Positions 30,746-32,587 of a stretch of 32,587 nucleotides of DNA are shown piece by piece. Origin of the DNA: Clostridiales bacterium UBA5446 (GTDB lineage: Bacteria; Bacillota; Clostridia; Oscillospirales; Oscillospiraceae); NCBI GenBank assembly GCA_002427465.1, contig DIRC01000010.1, positions 4,814 through 37,400 on the forward strand, given 5' to 3'. Within the stretch, counting starts at the first letter, position 1, and each line of letters opens with the position of its first letter. Made by a program: the position numbers and the translations under genes. The notes beneath the pieces were generated by a model. It did no database searches. It was not told where the DNA came from and was given only the letters and a program-made list of their open reading frames with translations.

Positions 30746-32587
30746 TCATTTCAGCTCGACAACCGTAACGCCCGTTTCTCCCTCGCCATAACGCCCCAGC
30801 CTGAAGGATTTTACTGCCCTGCAGCTTTTCAGATTCTGCTGAACGGCCTGACGCAGCGCGCCGGTCCCCTTGCCGTGTATGATGGTCACGGTCTCTAGTT
30901 TACCCATAACCGCGGAATCTATATATCTCTCCATAACGGGGATCGCCTCCAGAGTCTCCATTCCCCGCAAATCCAGTTCCGCGGAAACCGGCTCGGCCCT
31001 CAGCGCGGCAGACGATGATGACGCGGAAGGCCTTTTTTTGCGCGTGGGCGCATTCTCAACGACACAGACCTCCTCCTGCCTGGCCACAATATGCATACTT
31101 CCGGCCCTTAGGTTCAAAAGGCCGTCCTTTCCAATGGAATCGACCAGCGCCAGCGCCCCCATTGAAAGGATCTCCACGGTGTCCCCCGGTACCGCCGGCC
31201 TCCCCGGCTTTTTGGGAGAAGCCGCGGCCGCCGGCCCTTCGGAAAATTTTTCCTCTGCCGCATTCAGCTGCCTGCGAAGCTCGGCCCTGGCCTCATTGGT
31301 GCGGACATGATCCTCCTGGGCGCTTATGCTCTCGCGCATACGGTCAATTTCCGCAAAAGCGGCTTCGGCGGTTTCCCGGGCCTCTGCGATAATTCGCTCT
31401 CCGTCCCGCCTGGCCTTTTCTCCCGCCTTCTCCAGCCGCAGTGACAACTCGATTTTGAGCTTTGCGGCCTCTTTCCTGCTTTCCTCCGCCTGCGCAAGCT
31501 TTTTAGAGGCCTCAATTCTGTCTCTCTCCAGGGACTGGCGAATCTGCTCCAGCTTTTCAATGGTTGCCTCAAAGCTTGCGCTCTCATCTTTTACGTAGGT
31601 TTTCGCCTCAGCGATAATTTGCGGTGACAGGCCCAGTCTCCCGGAAATTGCGAATGCGTTCGATTTTCCGGGTATCCCCACCAGAAGCCGGTAGGTTGGC
31701 CGAAGCGTGGTCACGTCAAACTCGCAGGATGCGTTCATTACTCCTTTTTTGGTTGTGGCATAGACCTTCAGCTCCGCGTAATGCGTAGTGGCGGCGATCA
31801 CGGCTCCTCTGGCGCGGGCATATTCAATGATGGCAATGGCCAGCGCCGCGCCTTCAGTGGGGTCGGTGCCCGCGCCCAGCTCGTCGAAAAGGATCAGTGT
31901 GTTTTCGTCGCACCCGTTAAGTATCCTGACAATGTTGGTCATATGCGAGGAAAAGGTGGATAGGCTCTGTTCGATGCTCTGCTCGTCCCCGATATCCGCC
32001 ATAATCTGCCGGAATACGGGAACGGCGCTGCCGTCGCCAGCCGGGATATGCAGCCCGCAGGCGGCCATGGCGCACAAAAGGCCGATCGTCTTGAGGGTGA
32101 CCGTCTTTCCGCCCGTATTCGGTCCGGTAATAACAAGGGTATCGTAATCCCTGGCCAATTCCAGCTCTATCGGAACCACGGTTTCCCTGCTGAGCAGCGG
32201 ATGCCTGGCGCGGCGAAGGCGGATTTCCCTTTCAGTCAGCAGTGGGGCCATGCCATCCATCTTGTAGCTGAGCTTTGCCTTGGCAAAAATCAGATCCAGC
32301 GTCACAAGAATCTCGAAATCCCGGCTGATATCTTCGCCATACTCCGCACATTCGGCGGATAGCGCCATCAGGATGCGCTCGATCTCGGTCTTTTCCCTGG
32401 CATGAAGCTGGCGCAGCTCATTATTGGCCTTTACTGCCGCCATCGGCTCGATAAATACCGTGGCTCCCGAAGCGGACACGTCGTGGATCAGTCCGGGCAC
32501 AATGTTTTTGCACTCGGCCTTAACCGGTACCACATACCGCTCCGAGCGCATGGTGATGATGGGGTCCTGAAGGGCTTTGGCGTAGGA
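30746..32587 (-). CDS. mutS2: Endonuclease MutS2, N-terminus cut by window edge
   Basis: The last 613 residues of MutS2 are in the window and the gene continues past the right edge (family length about 785). The first visible residues are SYAKALQDPIIT. The methionine at 32551 is internal, not a start. The ATPase domain has ITGPNTGGKTVTLK (Walker A), a DELGAGTDPTEGAALA Walker B/signature region and ATTHYAELK. A long charged helix with coiled-coil character follows, then a KOW-like stretch (GRPAVPGDTVEILSMG) and a C-terminal Smr nuclease domain with LDLRGME and HGKGTGALR. MutS2 suppresses recombination in some bacteria and acts in collided-ribosome rescue in B. subtilis; which applies here is not known. 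No terminator is evident after it. Confidence 0.96.
   Translation of the reverse strand, partial: SYAKALQDPIITMRSERYVVPVKAECKNIVPGLIHDVSASGATVFIEPMAAVKANNELRQLHAREKTEIERILMALSAECAEYGEDISRDFEILVTLDLIFAKAKLSYKMDGMAPLLTEREIRLRRARHPLLSRETVVPIELELARDYDTLVITGPNTGGKTVTLKTIGLLCAMAACGLHIPAGDGSAVPVFRQIMADIGDEQSIEQSLSTFSSHMTNIVRILNGCDENTLILFDELGAGTDPTEGAALAIAIIEYARARGAVIAATTHYAELKVYATTKKGVMNASCEFDVTTLRPTYRLLVGIPGKSNAFAISGRLGLSPQIIAEAKTYVKDESASFEATIEKLEQIRQSLERDRIEASKKLAQAEESRKEAAKLKIELSLRLEKAGEKARRDGERIIAEARETAEAAFAEIDRMRESISAQEDHVRTNEARAELRRQLNAAEEKFSEGPAAAASPKKPGRPAVPGDTVEILSMGALALVDSIGKDGLLNLRAGSMHIVARQEEVCVVENAPTRKKRPSASSSSAALRAEPVSAELDLRGMETLEAIPVMERYIDSAVMGKLETVTIIHGKGTGALRQAVQQNLKSCRAVKSFRLGRYGEGETGVTVVELK

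Noticed and set aside
1..32587. CRISPR arrays, insertion sequences, prophage, tRNA or rRNA genes
   Set aside because: No regularly spaced repeats, transposase or integrase sequence, or structured RNA pattern was found; gaps are short and explained by promoters and terminators.

Overview
The window looks like chromosomal DNA from a GC-rich, spore-forming anaerobe of the Clostridia, most likely an Oscillospiraceae-type Bacillota. The evidence is the gene order of a Gram-positive division and cell-wall (dcw) cluster starting with mraZ, a meso-diaminopimelate-type MurE, a PASTA-bearing SpoVD-type penicillin-binding protein, HPr with both His15 and Ser46, and a SpoIIQ-like gene behind a very good sigma-F promoter match. 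Almost all genes lie on the minus strand; only a glycosyltransferase and a flavin-dependent hydroxy-acid oxidase lie on the plus strand. No rRNA, tRNA, CRISPR array, prophage or insertion sequence was seen.

Layout in window order: (1) 1-645, the start of an aldehyde dehydrogenase with a reading-frame break. (2) 781-6982, read right to left: trmL, pgk, tpiA, gpmI, eno, then spoIIQ with its own sigma-F promoter. This is a lower-glycolysis operon without gap, headed by a tRNA methyltransferase. (3) 7175-9037, plus strand: a GT2 glycosyltransferase lacking the usual membrane anchor and an FMN hydroxy-acid oxidase with an N-terminal cysteine cluster, ending at a bidirectional terminator. (4) 9092-13026, minus strand: GH1 beta-glucosidase, peptidase T and a GPH-family sugar symporter, apparently one unit for glycoside and peptide use. 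(5) 13149-25668, read right to left: mraZ, rsmH, ftsL, spoVD/ftsI, murE, mraY, ftsW/spoVE, murG, murA, ftsQ, ftsZ. It starts at a strong promoter followed by three MraZ-box repeats and ends at a strong terminator after ftsZ. (6) 25966-30184: a drug/metabolite-type exporter (EamA), uvrC, rsmD, coaD and a coiled-coil protein of unknown function, closed by a terminator. (7) 30249-30512: HPr with its own promoter and terminator. (8) 30746 to the right edge: mutS2, incomplete.

The cell-wall block links lipid II synthesis (MurA, MurE, MraY, MurG) to the septal synthase pair (SEDS FtsW plus the class B PBP) and to the FtsQ/FtsL scaffold and FtsZ. It lacks murB, murC, murD, murF and ftsA. FtsZ also lacks the usual DIPxFL-type C-terminal peptide. 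I found no convincing undescribed multi-gene system. The most interesting points are the sigma-F promoter of spoIIQ, the FtsZ tail with no ftsA beside it, the Cys-cluster flavoprotein, the coiled-coil protein co-translated with coaD, and the clean MraZ operator.
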